Source: Marinospirillum alkaliphilum DSM 21637
GTDB lineage: Bacteria; Pseudomonadota; Gammaproteobacteria; Pseudomonadales; Halomonadaceae
Direction of reading: 5' to 3'
NCBI RefSeq assembly: GCF_900119735.1
Contig: NZ_FPJW01000007.1
Location: 62,001-126,000 of the forward strand
DNA length: 64,000 bases
Shown in pieces: positions 16,839-25,360 of this stretch (positions within the stretch are counted from its first letter, which is position 1; every line of letters begins with the position of its first letter). The notes beneath the pieces are model-generated. The model saw nothing but the letters and a program-made list of their open reading frames with translations, ran no database searches and had not been told where the DNA came from. The position numbers and the translations under genes are program-made.

Positions 16839-19778
16839 ATGTCCGTCCGTTCTGCTGCCCGCCCTTCCTATATTCCCGGTCAACGCTGGATCAGTGATGC
16901 CGAGGTGGAGCTGGGACTAGGCACCATCCTGCAGTGTGATCGTCGCAGCGTGACGTTATTGTTCCCAGGCAAGGGCGAAACCCGTGTCTACTCCACCAGC
17001 AGCGCACCACTGACTCGTGTGGCTTTCAGTGAAGGTGACACCCTCAGCCATCAGGACGGCTGGACAATGCGGGTGGAAGACAGCAAGGAAGTGGACGGAC
17101 TACTGGTGTATCTGGGTGAAAACCCGGAGGGTGCGTGGGTCGAAGTACAGGAAACCCAGTTGGATGCCAGCATCAGCTTTCAGGGACCGCGTGAGCGACT
17201 GCTTACCGGCCAGTTGGATCGCAACAATGAATACCTGCTGCGTGCCCTCAGCCGTCAGGCCCAGACACGGCTGGCCGGTGACCCGTTACGCGGGCTGCGC
17301 GGCCCCCGTGTGGGTCTGATTCCTCACCAGCTTTATATTGCCCATGAAGTGGGGCAGCGTCTGGCACCCCGCGTATTGCTGGCCGATGAGGTGGGACTGG
17401 GTAAAACCATTGAAGCCGGTATGATCCTGCACCAGCAACTGATCACCGGACGCGCCCGTCGTGCGCTGATTCTGGTGCCCGGCAGCCTCTGCCACCAGTG
17501 GCTGGTTGAGCTGCTGCGCCGCTTCGGATTACCGGTCACACTGGTGGATGCTGACCGGGTGGCAGCCACTGAAGCCGCCTTTGCTGATGCACCCATTGCC
17601 CTCGCCAGCCTGACCTGGCTGGAACAGGACCCAACCGCCTTTGCTCAGGTGTTGAACGAATCCTGGGATCTGCTGATTGTTGATGAAGCTCACCACCTGA
17701 ACTGGTCCCCGGATGAGGCCAGCCCGGCTTATGAGTGTGTTCGGCAACTGGCTGAGCAGGTTCCCGGCCTGTTGTTGCTGACCGCCACCCCGGAACAATC
17801 CGGTGAAGCGGGCTTTTTTGCCCAATTACACCTGCTGGACCCGGCACGCTACCCTGAACTGGATCGTTTTCTGGCCGAAGAGGCTGGTTACCGCAGCTGC
17901 GCTGAAGCCATCACCCGACTGGAGCGCAAGGAGCCTCTGACAGACCAGGAACGTCAACTGCTGCTTGAGCGCCTGAGTCAGGACAGCCAGGCCTTGCTGA
18001 GCCTGCTGGAGCACCCCCAAAGCAGTGATGAACAACGCGATCAGGCACGTCAGCAGTTGATTGAACAACTGCTGGATCGTTACGGCACCGGGCGGGTACT
18101 GTTCCGCAACCGCCGCGCCAGTGTCCCTGGCTTTCCTGAACGCCAACTGCATGCCTCACCTCTGGAGTGCCCGGAAGTCTACCGGGAAGTACTGAACCAG
18201 TTTGACCAGCCTCACAAACAATTGATGGCCGCAGCCCTGACCGGCCATCCCTGGCCCTATGCCGGTCTTTATCCCGAGCGCCTTTATGCCACCCAACAGC
18301 GGGAAGAAGGCCAGTGGTGGCAATTTGATCCGCGTGTTGACTGGCTACTGGAAAAGCTGGATACCCTGCGCGATGAAAAAGTGCTGCTGATCTGCGCCCA
18401 CGCCGACACCGCACTGGAGCTGAGTGAAGCGCTGCGACGTCGTAGTGGTCTGCTGGCGGCCGTGTTCCATGAAGACATGCCACTGATTGAGCGGGATCGT
18501 GCTGCTGCCTGGTTTGCGGATGAAGACGATGGTGCACCGCTGTTGATCTGCTCGGAAATCGGCAGTGAAGGGCGCAACTTCCAGTTTGCCTGCCACTTGA
18601 TCCTGTTTGACCTGCCAGCCCACCCCGACCTGCTGGAACAACGCATTGGTCGCCTGGACCGCATCGGCCAGACCCGCAGCGTGCAGATTTACCTACCCTA
18701 CCTGCTGGATACCCCCCAGGCAGCCTGGCTGGCCTGGTGTGATCGTGGACTGGACCAGTTTACCGGCCCACGTCCGGTCGGTGCAGCACTGTGGCAGACA
18801 TTCCGCGAACCCTTGCACAACCTGCTGGAAGGTGTGATGGATACCGAAGATCTGATTCCAGAAGTGCAGGCTGCCCGCCAGGCCGCTGAAATTGAGCTGG
18901 AAGCAGGGCGTCACCGTCTGCTTGAGCTGGCTTCCCATCGCCCCGAAATCAGTGCACAGCTGATCGAGCAACTGGCAGATGCCAGCTTTGACAAGGAATT
19001 ACGCCAGTATCTGGAAGTAGCGCTGGATGTTTACCGCATCCAGAACGAGGATCTAGACGAACATACCTGGTACCTGAAACCGGGACAAGAATCCGACACA
19101 GCAGTATTCAATGATGTGCACTTTGATATGGAAGAAGGCAGCTCCGGCACCTTCCTGCGTGACAAGGCACTGGCCCGTGATGACCTGCACTTCCTGACCT
19201 GGGAACACCCGCTCACCCGCAACTGCCTGGAAGCTGCCACCACCACAGTACAGGGCAATGCCACCGTGGCACTGCTGAAAAATCAGGCACTGCCGCCAGG
19301 CACCCTGCTGATGGAGGTGTTTTTCTGCCTGGATACACCTCAACAGCACGGCCTGAATGTTGAGCGCCACCTGCCCCCACAAAGCCTGCGGCTGCTGCTT
19401 GATGCCAGTGGCAACGACCTGAGCGGCAAGGTGGGCTTTAAAGGCCTGTCAAAACAGCTGCTGAAAATGAAAAAGAGCCTGGCGCGTGAAGTGGTTAAAC
19501 AACGCCAGGAAAAACTGCGCCAGTTGCTGGACAAGGCTGATAACCTGGCGCAAGATCACCTGCCATCCCTGCTGGAAAGTGCCCAGCAACAAATGCGTGC
19601 CCTGCTGGACCCTGAAATTGCCCGTCTGAAGGCTCTGACTGAAAAGAATCCAGCCCTGCGCCCGGAAGAAATCACCCGACTGGAACAACTGCGCCAACAG
19701 TTGGATCAGGCACTCAACTGCGCCACCCTGCGTATGGACGCCGTACGAGTGATTGTCACCACTACTGGACAGGAATGA
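16839..19778 (+). CDS. rapA: RNA polymerase-associated SWI2/SNF2 ATPase RapA
   Basis: A 979-residue Swi2/Snf2 translocase that recycles stalled RNA polymerase after transcription. The N-terminus (PGQRWISDAEVELGLGTI) closely follows E. coli RapA (968 residues). Walker A lies at DEVGLGKTIEAG near residue 186, Walker B VDEAHHLNW near residue 281, and the second helicase lobe has ICSEIGSEGRNFQFA and EQRIGRLDRIGQ. The ATG at 16839, rather than the TTG one codon before it, follows GGAG. The stop overlaps the start of the pldA-like gene. Confidence 0.96.
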   Translation: MSVRSAARPSYIPGQRWISDAEVELGLGTILQCDRRSVTLLFPGKGETRVYSTSSAPLTRVAFSEGDTLSHQDGWTMRVEDSKEVDGLLVYLGENPEGAWVEVQETQLDASISFQGPRERLLTGQLDRNNEYLLRALSRQAQTRLAGDPLRGLRGPRVGLIPHQLYIAHEVGQRLAPRVLLADEVGLGKTIEAGMILHQQLITGRARRALILVPGSLCHQWLVELLRRFGLPVTLVDADRVAATEAAFADAPIALASLTWLEQDPTAFAQVLNESWDLLIVDEAHHLNWSPDEASPAYECVRQLAEQVPGLLLLTATPEQSGEAGFFAQLHLLDPARYPELDRFLAEEAGYRSCAEAITRLERKEPLTDQERQLLLERLSQDSQALLSLLEHPQSSDEQRDQARQQLIEQLLDRYGTGRVLFRNRRASVPGFPERQLHASPLECPEVYREVLNQFDQPHKQLMAAALTGHPWPYAGLYPERLYATQQREEGQWWQFDPRVDWLLEKLDTLRDEKVLLICAHADTALELSEALRRRSGLLAAVFHEDMPLIERDRAAAWFADEDDGAPLLICSEIGSEGRNFQFACHLILFDLPAHPDLLEQRIGRLDRIGQTRSVQIYLPYLLDTPQAAWLAWCDRGLDQFTGPRPVGAALWQTFREPLHNLLEGVMDTEDLIPEVQAARQAAEIELEAGRHRLLELASHRPEISAQLIEQLADASFDKELRQYLEVALDVYRIQNEDLDEHTWYLKPGQESDTAVFNDVHFDMEEGSSGTFLRDKALARDDLHFLTWEHPLTRNCLEAATTTVQGNATVALLKNQALPPGTLLMEVFFCLDTPQQHGLNVERHLPPQSLRLLLDASGNDLSGKVGFKGLSKQLLKMKKSLAREVVKQRQEKLRQLLDKADNLAQDHLPSLLESAQQQMRALLDPEIARLKALTEKNPALRPEEITRLEQLRQQLDQALNCATLRMDAVRVIVTTTGQE

Positions 19779-20641
19779 TGAAAAAACATGCTCACCTGTT
19801 GCTGGCGCTGCATGCCTTCACGGTACTTGCATCCACAGCTCAAGCAACAGGTGACGCCTTACCGGCAGCTGTAACCTTGCCGAGCCATATTGATCGGCAA
19901 CAGGCCAGTGTGCTGGATACATTTAACAGTGACGAGGTCCCGGCACTGAGTGTCTTTGAGCCCATGTACCTGATTGCCGGCGGCGAGTACGGGGAAGACA
20001 TCAAAGCCCAATTTCAGTTCAGCTTCAAATACCGTATTTTTGACCTGCAATCACCCATGGTGGCAGGCAGACCCTGGCTGGAAAACTTCTACCTCAGCTA
20101 CACCCAGACCAGCCTGTGGAACTGGTCAGCGGATTCCCTGCCATTTGAAGACACCAGCTACAAACCCTCTTTCTTCTGGGCACTTACAGATACAGCCTTT
20201 ACCGACTTGGTCGCTTTTGGTTACGCCCATGAATCCAATGGTCAGGATGCTGAACTTTCGCGTAGCACCGATGCCCTCTTTCTGCAGCCCGCCTGGAGCT
20301 GGACCCTGGCCGATCGTGAACTGGTCGCCTTTCCACGTTTATTACTTTATCTGCGTAAAGGCCTCGAAAACCCAGACATCACCGACTACCGAGGTTATGG
20401 TGAGTTAAATCTGCGTTATGGTAGTGAAGACGGCTGGGTGATGCATAGCCAGTATCGCTACGGCAAGGCTGGACATCACAGCCTGCAACTGGACTTTACT
20501 TATCCCATCCGCACCCCGATTGCACTCCGCACAGGTGGTTTTTTGTTCATCCGGTATTTTCATGGCTACGGTGAAAGCCTGCTGACTTACGATGAGAAAA
20601 CCGGGCCAATCCTTCGTATTGGACTGGCCATCGTTCGCTGA
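19775..20641 (+). CDS. pldA: Outer-membrane phospholipase A (PldA-like)
   Basis: A 288-residue protein with a cleavable signal peptide (about residues 1-25, ending AQA) and a beta-barrel pattern of alternating hydrophobic and polar residues. The catalytic signature of OMPLA, YAHESNGQ, is present near residue 147, giving the active-site His and Ser. The enzyme hydrolyses misplaced phospholipids in the outer leaflet. A terminal arginine rather than aromatic residue is slightly unusual for a barrel. The first codon overlaps the rapA stop (ATGATGA) with AGGA just upstream; ATG at 19778 is an equally possible start. Confidence 0.85.
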   Translation: MMKKHAHLLLALHAFTVLASTAQATGDALPAAVTLPSHIDRQQASVLDTFNSDEVPALSVFEPMYLIAGGEYGEDIKAQFQFSFKYRIFDLQSPMVAGRPWLENFYLSYTQTSLWNWSADSLPFEDTSYKPSFFWALTDTAFTDLVAFGYAHESNGQDAELSRSTDALFLQPAWSWTLADRELVAFPRLLLYLRKGLENPDITDYRGYGELNLRYGSEDGWVMHSQYRYGKAGHHSLQLDFTYPIRTPIALRTGGFLFIRYFHGYGESLLTYDEKTGPILRIGLAIVR

Positions 20642-20650
20642 TCAGCAGGC

Positions 20651-21538
20651 TTAACGCAGGATGGCTCGCAAAGCCTGATTCAGTTCGGGATACTGAAAGC
20701 GATAACCCTCCTGCAGCAACCTTTGAGGCAACATCCGGTCACTGACCAGCAGCAACTCGGCCAGCTCACCGAACAGCAGCCGCAGCATTTTTTCCGGCAT
20801 GGGGAAAAGGGTTGGCCGGTGCAATGCCTTACCCAGTGCCCGGGTGAATGCTTCATTGGTCACTGGCTGAGGTGCACTGGCATTGTAAGCTCCCCGCGCC
20901 TCATCCTGCTTCAGCAACCAGGCATAAATCGCTGCAATATCCTGACGATGAATCCAGGGAAACCAGTGCTGCCCGTTACCCAGTCGTCCTCCCAGACCCA
21001 GTCGGAAGGGCAACAACATCCTTCCCAGAGAGCCGCCCCCTTGATCCAGGACCACCCCGGTGCGCACCAGACACACGCGTATACCTGCTGCTTCAGCCTG
21101 CAAAGCTTCCTGCTCCCAGGCCCGGCATAAATCATGGGTGAAGCCGGGTATTGGCGGTGTTGCTTCGGTGATTTCTGCATCACCCTGCTCACCGTAATAA
21201 CCCACTGCTGAAGCGGAAATCAGTACCTTGGGTGGCAGAGACTGCTCCTTCATCCAGTCAACCAGTTGCCGGGTGGTGTTCACGCGGGAATCCACCAGCT
21301 CCTGCTTGCGCTCAGGTGTCCAGCGCTGATCGGCAATACCTGCACCGGCCAGATTAATCACGGCCTGGACCGAATCCCGCTCCAGTGCATCCAGTTTCTG
21401 CACATGATCGGTCACCCCTCGTGGCAAACGAGGTTTTTGCTGACGTGACAACAGCACCAACTGATGTCCCTGCCCAGCCAACAGGGGACAAAGAGCCTGC
21501 CCAATAAAACCTGTACCACCGGTGATGAGTATGCGCAT
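20651..21538 (-). CDS. yfcH: TIGR01777-type NAD-dependent epimerase (YfcH-like)
   Basis: A 295-residue extended short-chain dehydrogenase-like protein. The Rossmann motif ILITGGTGFIG lies at residues 3-13 and the family motifs SASAVGYYG (near 108) and GGSLGRMLLPFRLGLGG are present; length matches E. coli YfcH (297). The reaction is not established. ATG 21538 follows GGAGG, so the ten extra upstream codons are not used. It diverges from the FAD oxidoreductase gene and forms part of the photolyase neighbourhood seen in many light-regulated loci. Confidence 0.88.
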   Translation of the reverse strand: MRILITGGTGFIGQALCPLLAGQGHQLVLLSRQQKPRLPRGVTDHVQKLDALERDSVQAVINLAGAGIADQRWTPERKQELVDSRVNTTRQLVDWMKEQSLPPKVLISASAVGYYGEQGDAEITEATPPIPGFTHDLCRAWEQEALQAEAAGIRVCLVRTGVVLDQGGGSLGRMLLPFRLGLGGRLGNGQHWFPWIHRQDIAAIYAWLLKQDEARGAYNASAPQPVTNEAFTRALGKALHRPTLFPMPEKMLRLLFGELAELLLVSDRMLPQRLLQEGYRFQYPELNQALRAILR

Positions 21539-21561
21539 AACTGCCTCCAACGCGAACAAGA

Positions 21562-21578
21562 CGTACAATAACTATACA
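21562..21578 (-). promoter_or_regulatory. TGTACA-type paired box upstream of yfcH
   Basis: On the minus strand two hexamers, TGTATA and TGTACG, are separated by 5 bases. The same spacing and similar hexamers recur at 22586-22602 before the MerR gene. Class II LitR (PplR) regulators of Pseudomonas are reported to bind similar TGTACA-like pairs. Confidence 0.45.
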
Positions 21579-21647
21579 ATACTTGAACAAAAAGCACATT
21601 CATTCTAAGCTTACAGCAGACACTCTTACTTCGGAAGCCAGTTTAAG

Positions 21648-22595
21648 ATGCATTTATCCACTCCCCATCACGCCATTATTGGTGCTGGCCTGGCCGGCCT
21701 GAGCTGTGCACTGAAACTGCAGGGGCAGGGGCATCGGGTCACCCTGTTTGAAAAGGCTCGCGGCCCCGGTGGTCGCCTGTCCAGTCGGCGACGCCTGGAA
21801 ACCACCTTTGATCTGGGGTGTCAGTCGCTTGGCGCTGAATCAGAAACCTTCCAGCTTCAACTTGAGGTATGGCAGAAACAAGGCTGGCTGACAAGTGAAG
21901 ACCAGTTGCACTTTTACCCACCCGGGCGGATGAGCCATCTGACACGCCAACTGGCGGAATCCCTTGCCACCCCTGATGCACTTCAGTGCCAGACACGCAT
22001 TGTACAACTGCAGCAACACCCAGATGGCTGGTGGCTGACGGATGATCAAGGTCAGCAGCATGGCCCCTTTGATCAGGTGACACTGGCAATTCCAGCCACT
22101 CAGGCACTGGCGCTGCTGGAAACCTGCGGCAGCAGTCTTGCGACCGCGCTGCAGCAGGCACAACAACAAGCGGTGTGGGTTGCTTATTTTGTTTTACCAG
22201 CAGGGCTCCACACCCGGAAAACCCAGTCGCCTGCTGTGCCACTGAGGCGTTGCACCCTGTTGAATGACAAACCAGGACAAGCACATCACCTGCAGCGCTG
22301 GGTGATCGAAGCAGACTGTCAGTGGAGTGAAGCACACCAGCACTTGCCTGCCGAGCAGGTGGCCAGACAGCTTTTTGAGCTTTGGGCGGCATGCCAGCAA
22401 ACCCCTGAGCCGCTGCTGCTGGAAGCACATCGCTGGCTGTATGGCTTCACCACTCAGGCGCTGAAACAACCTTTTCTGCTTGATAACCAGACAGGCTTGG
22501 CCCTCTGCGGCGACTTCTGTCTGGGTGACCAGGCTGAACATGCCTGGTTATCCGGCAACTTGTTGGCCCGGGCCTTAAGCAGACCTGTACAATAG
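21648..22595 (+). CDS. FAD-dependent amine-oxidase/renalase-like oxidoreductase
   Basis: A 315-residue flavoprotein. The dinucleotide-binding motif IIGAGLAGLSCAL lies at residues 10-22, followed by FEKARGPGGRLSSRR, the FAD-contacting motif of the renalase-like NAD(P)-binding family, and a C-terminal LCGDFCLGDQAEHAWLSG stretch typical of the isoalloxazine site. The substrate is unknown. In many gammaproteobacteria this gene accompanies photolyase and a LitR-type regulator, as here. No strong ribosome binding site is visible at the ATG. Its 3' end contains the regulatory box for the next gene. Confidence 0.85.
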   Translation: MHLSTPHHAIIGAGLAGLSCALKLQGQGHRVTLFEKARGPGGRLSSRRRLETTFDLGCQSLGAESETFQLQLEVWQKQGWLTSEDQLHFYPPGRMSHLTRQLAESLATPDALQCQTRIVQLQQHPDGWWLTDDQGQQHGPFDQVTLAIPATQALALLETCGSSLATALQQAQQQAVWVAYFVLPAGLHTRKTQSPAVPLRRCTLLNDKPGQAHHLQRWVIEADCQWSEAHQHLPAEQVARQLFELWAACQQTPEPLLLEAHRWLYGFTTQALKQPFLLDNQTGLALCGDFCLGDQAEHAWLSGNLLARALSRPVQ

Positions 22596-22602
22596 CTGTA
22601 CC
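22586..22602 (+). promoter_or_regulatory. TGTACA-N5-TGTACC box upstream of merR-phr
   Basis: TGTACA at 22586-22591 and TGTACC at 22597-22602 lie 11 bp apart, one helical turn, 76 bases before the regulator start. It overlaps the last codons of the FAD gene. An extended -10 (TGTAAACT) lies downstream near 22628. Confidence 0.5.
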
Positions 22603-22677
22603 CACACTGCAGTAGTGACCTTTTTAATGTAAACTGCGCAACAACCCAAAATCACCGGTACCCAAATGGAGGCAAAC

Positions 22678-23493
22678 ATGGCACACGAAAACCAGGAGGA
22701 GCAGGGTAACAGCCCCCTGTACCCAATTCGTGAAGTGTCACGCCTGACCGGTGTTAATACCGTCACCCTGCGTGCCTGGGAAAGGCGTTACGGCCTGGTC
22801 ATTCCGCAGCGCACCCCCAAGGGGCACCGGCTTTATTCCGCAGAGGACATTGAAAACGTACGCCGCATCCTGCAATGGCTGGACAAAGGCGTCAGTGTCA
22901 GCCAGGTCGGTGACCTGCTTGATCAGCCACCGGAAATGCCCATGCCGGTGCAACCAGCGGGCGACTGGGAGACCTTGCAACAACAACTGCGCAACAGCCT
23001 TGAGCAGCTTGACGAGGAACGCCTCGACCTGTTGTTTTGTGATGCTTACCTGCGCTGGCCCGGTCACCAACTGGTCAGCGAGCTGTTACGCCCACTGATC
23101 AACACCCTGCCCGCAGCATCGGCTGCATTCAGTTTATTGCTGCGTTACCTGCGCAGCCGTATCGGTGAACGCCTGCAGCACCGCTGCCGCACCCTGTCAG
23201 GCCCCAGAGTACTGCTGTTGAGCCAGGACAATCCTGCCGAACAACTCTTTGCACTGCTGGCACTGTCTGACACGGACTTTCAGGTATTCTGGCTGGATCA
23301 ACCGGTGAACTTTGAAGCCATGTGCCACTGCGCCGAAAAATACCGCCCGCAATTGATCCTGCTGGCAGATCAGCAGTTATCAGCATCACAGCAGCAACAG
23401 CTGCAACAAGTTGGCCGCGGCCCACTGGTGCTGCTAAGTCCTGAACAACCACTGGATGCCACCAGCCTCTACAACCTGCTGCGCAACCCATGA
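22678..23493 (+). CDS. MerR-family regulator, LitR/PplR-like without cobalamin motif
   Basis: A 271-residue regulator with an N-terminal MerR DNA-binding domain (IREVSRLTGVNTVTLRAWER, then GHRLYSAEDIENVRRI). The C-terminal two thirds have the helical-bundle plus Rossmann-like layout of CarH/LitR photoreceptors, but the E-x-H and D-x-H-x-x-G cobalamin-binding motifs are not visible. It thus looks like the non-cobalamin class of LitR homologues, which in Pseudomonas act with a separate light sensor. ATG 22678 follows GGAGG directly; ATG 22666 would overlap that site. It overlaps phr by 4 bases, so both are co-translated. Confidence 0.85.
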   Translation: MAHENQEEQGNSPLYPIREVSRLTGVNTVTLRAWERRYGLVIPQRTPKGHRLYSAEDIENVRRILQWLDKGVSVSQVGDLLDQPPEMPMPVQPAGDWETLQQQLRNSLEQLDEERLDLLFCDAYLRWPGHQLVSELLRPLINTLPAASAAFSLLLRYLRSRIGERLQHRCRTLSGPRVLLLSQDNPAEQLFALLALSDTDFQVFWLDQPVNFEAMCHCAEKYRPQLILLADQQLSASQQQQLQQVGRGPLVLLSPEQPLDATSLYNLLRNP

Positions 23494-24926
23494 CCAATGC
23501 ACGCCAGTTGGTGTGGTTCCGTTCGGATTTACGCACCCTCGATCACCCGGCACTTTATCAGGCACGCCAGCAGGGTGAAGTGCTGGCGGCATTTGTCATT
23601 ACCCCAGCACAGTGGCAACAACATGGCTGGGGGGCATTAAAAACGGCCTTTGTGCTGCACAATCTGGCGGCCCTGCAGCAGCAACTGCAAACACTGAACA
23701 TTCCGCTGAAGATCCTGCAGCTGCAAACCTTTGCAGAAACACCTGCTGCCTTGCTGCAACTGGCACAACAGCATCAGGTCAGTAACCTGCTGTTTAATGA
23801 TGAATACGAGTGGAACGAGCAACAGCGGGATCAACAGGTTGAACAGGTCTTTCTTTCTTCAGGCATTGCTGTGCAACGCTTCACCGATCAACTGCTGTTG
23901 CCGCCGGGTAGCCTGCTGACCGGCAAGGGTGAAGCCTACAGTGTGTTCACCCCCTTCTGGCGTCGCTGGTTGCAGGCCTTACCCACGGCAAAGCTGCATC
24001 CCCTGCCGGAACCCCAGCCGCAGCATCCAGGCCAACTGACAACAGATCCGCTGCCGGTTTTACCGCAACATCCTGCCCTGCACCTCTGGCCTGCCGGACA
24101 GGCAGCAGCCCTGCAACGCCTGCAGGATTTCTCCGGTCAGCGCCTGATGGCTTATCAGCAACAAAGGGATTTCCCGGCGCTGGATGGCACCAGCAGCCTG
24201 TCACCCTGGCTGGCGGTGGGTGCTCTGTCGGTCCGCCAGTGTCTGGCTGCGGCACTCCATGTCAGCCACGGTCAGATCAGTGATAAAAACACTGGTCCGG
24301 GCTGCTGGGTTTCTGAACTGGTGTGGCGAGAGTTTTATCGCAATCTGCTGCTGGCTTTTCCGCGTCTCAGCAGAGGCCGCACTTTCAAGCCGGAAACCGA
24401 ACGCCTGCCCTGGCGATCACTGAACAACAGCAAGGTACAGCGTGACCTGCAAGCCTGGCAAAGCGGCCAGACCGGCTTCCCGCTGGTGGATGCAGCCATG
24501 CGCCAGTTACTTGCCACCGGCTGGATGCACAACCGCCTGCGGATGCTGACCGCCATGTTCCTGAGCAAACACCTGTTGATCGACTGGCGGGTGGGTGAGG
24601 CTTTTTTCATGCAGCACCTGGTGGATGGTGACCTGGCTTCCAACAACGGCGGCTGGCAATGGGCAGCGTCCACCGGCACCGATGCCGTGCCCTACTTCCG
24701 GCTGTTCAACCCCTACAGCCAGTCGCAGAAGTTTGATCCTCAGGGTGATTTCATCCGGAACTGGTTACCGGAACTGGCTCACCTGGATCACAAGGCCATT
24801 CATCAACCCCCTGTGGATAAAATGGACCTGTTTGGCAGTTCAAACTACCCACAACCCATCGTTGATTTAAAAATGGCCAGAGACCGTGTCATGGCTGCTT
24901 TTGAATCCCTTCGAAGCAGCCCTTAA
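23490..24926 (+). CDS. phrB: Deoxyribodipyrimidine photolyase (class I CPD)
   Basis: A 478-residue DNA photolyase that splits cyclobutane pyrimidine dimers using blue light and FADH-. The N-terminal alpha/beta antenna domain starts [16 protein letters not shown]; the FAD-binding region contains [37 protein letters not shown] and [20 protein letters not shown], all hallmark motifs. Length equals E. coli PhrB (472). It overlaps the upstream regulator by 4 bases and its 3' end overlaps the convergent yjdM by 4 bases. Confidence 0.96.
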   Translation: MTNARQLVWFRSDLRTLDHPALYQARQQGEVLAAFVITPAQWQQHGWGALKTAFVLHNLAALQQQLQTLNIPLKILQLQTFAETPAALLQLAQQHQVSNLLFNDEYEWNEQQRDQQVEQVFLSSGIAVQRFTDQLLLPPGSLLTGKGEAYSVFTPFWRRWLQALPTAKLHPLPEPQPQHPGQLTTDPLPVLPQHPALHLWPAGQAAALQRLQDFSGQRLMAYQQQRDFPALDGTSSLSPWLAVGALSVRQCLAAALHVSHGQISDKNTGPGCWVSELVWREFYRNLLLAFPRLSRGRTFKPETERLPWRSLNNSKVQRDLQAWQSGQTGFPLVDAAMRQLLATGWMHNRLRMLTAMFLSKHLLIDWRVGEAFFMQHLVDGDLASNNGGWQWAASTGTDAVPYFRLFNPYSQSQKFDPQGDFIRNWLPELAHLDHKAIHQPPVDKMDLFGSSNYPQPIVDLKMARDRVMAAFESLRSSP

Positions 24927-25270
24927 CCGGCTGATGCCTTTTTGACAAACTCAGATTTCAGTTTCATGGCACCGATACCATCAATCTTGCAGTCGATGTC
25001 ATGATCACCATCCACCAGACGGATGTTCTTGACCTTGGTGCCCACCTTGACCACCAATGAGCTGCCTTTGACTTTCAGGTCCTTGATCACGGTGACGGTA
25101 TCGCCATCAGCCAGTGGATTGCCATTGGCATCCTTGATGACTTTTTCTGCTTCATCGCTGGCACCCTCACCAGCAGTCCACTCATGAGCACATTCCGGGC
25201 AGACGTATTGCACGCCATCTTCATAGGTGTATTCAGAGCCGCAGGCAGGGCAGGGGGGCAGGGTACTCAT
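24923..25270 (-). CDS. yjdM: Zinc-ribbon protein YjdM (PhnA family)
   Basis: A 115-residue protein with an N-terminal zinc ribbon ([10 protein letters not shown] and CPECAHEW, residues 8-31) and the family C-terminal domain ([43 protein letters not shown]). It was once called alkylphosphonate utilisation protein PhnA but is not required for phosphonate use and its role is unresolved. AAGG precedes the ATG. Converges on phr with a 4-base overlap and no terminator between them. Confidence 0.93.
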   Translation of the reverse strand: MSTLPPCPACGSEYTYEDGVQYVCPECAHEWTAGEGASDEAEKVIKDANGNPLADGDTVTVIKDLKVKGSSLVVKVGTKVKNIRLVDGDHDIDCKIDGIGAMKLKSEFVKKASAG

Positions 25271-25360
25271 GGCATCAACCTTGTGTTGTGGGTGAAAAGC
25301 GGACCATGATGCCAGAGCAGGACGGCATCACCAAGTCCGCTATCCGATCAACCGCTGCCT

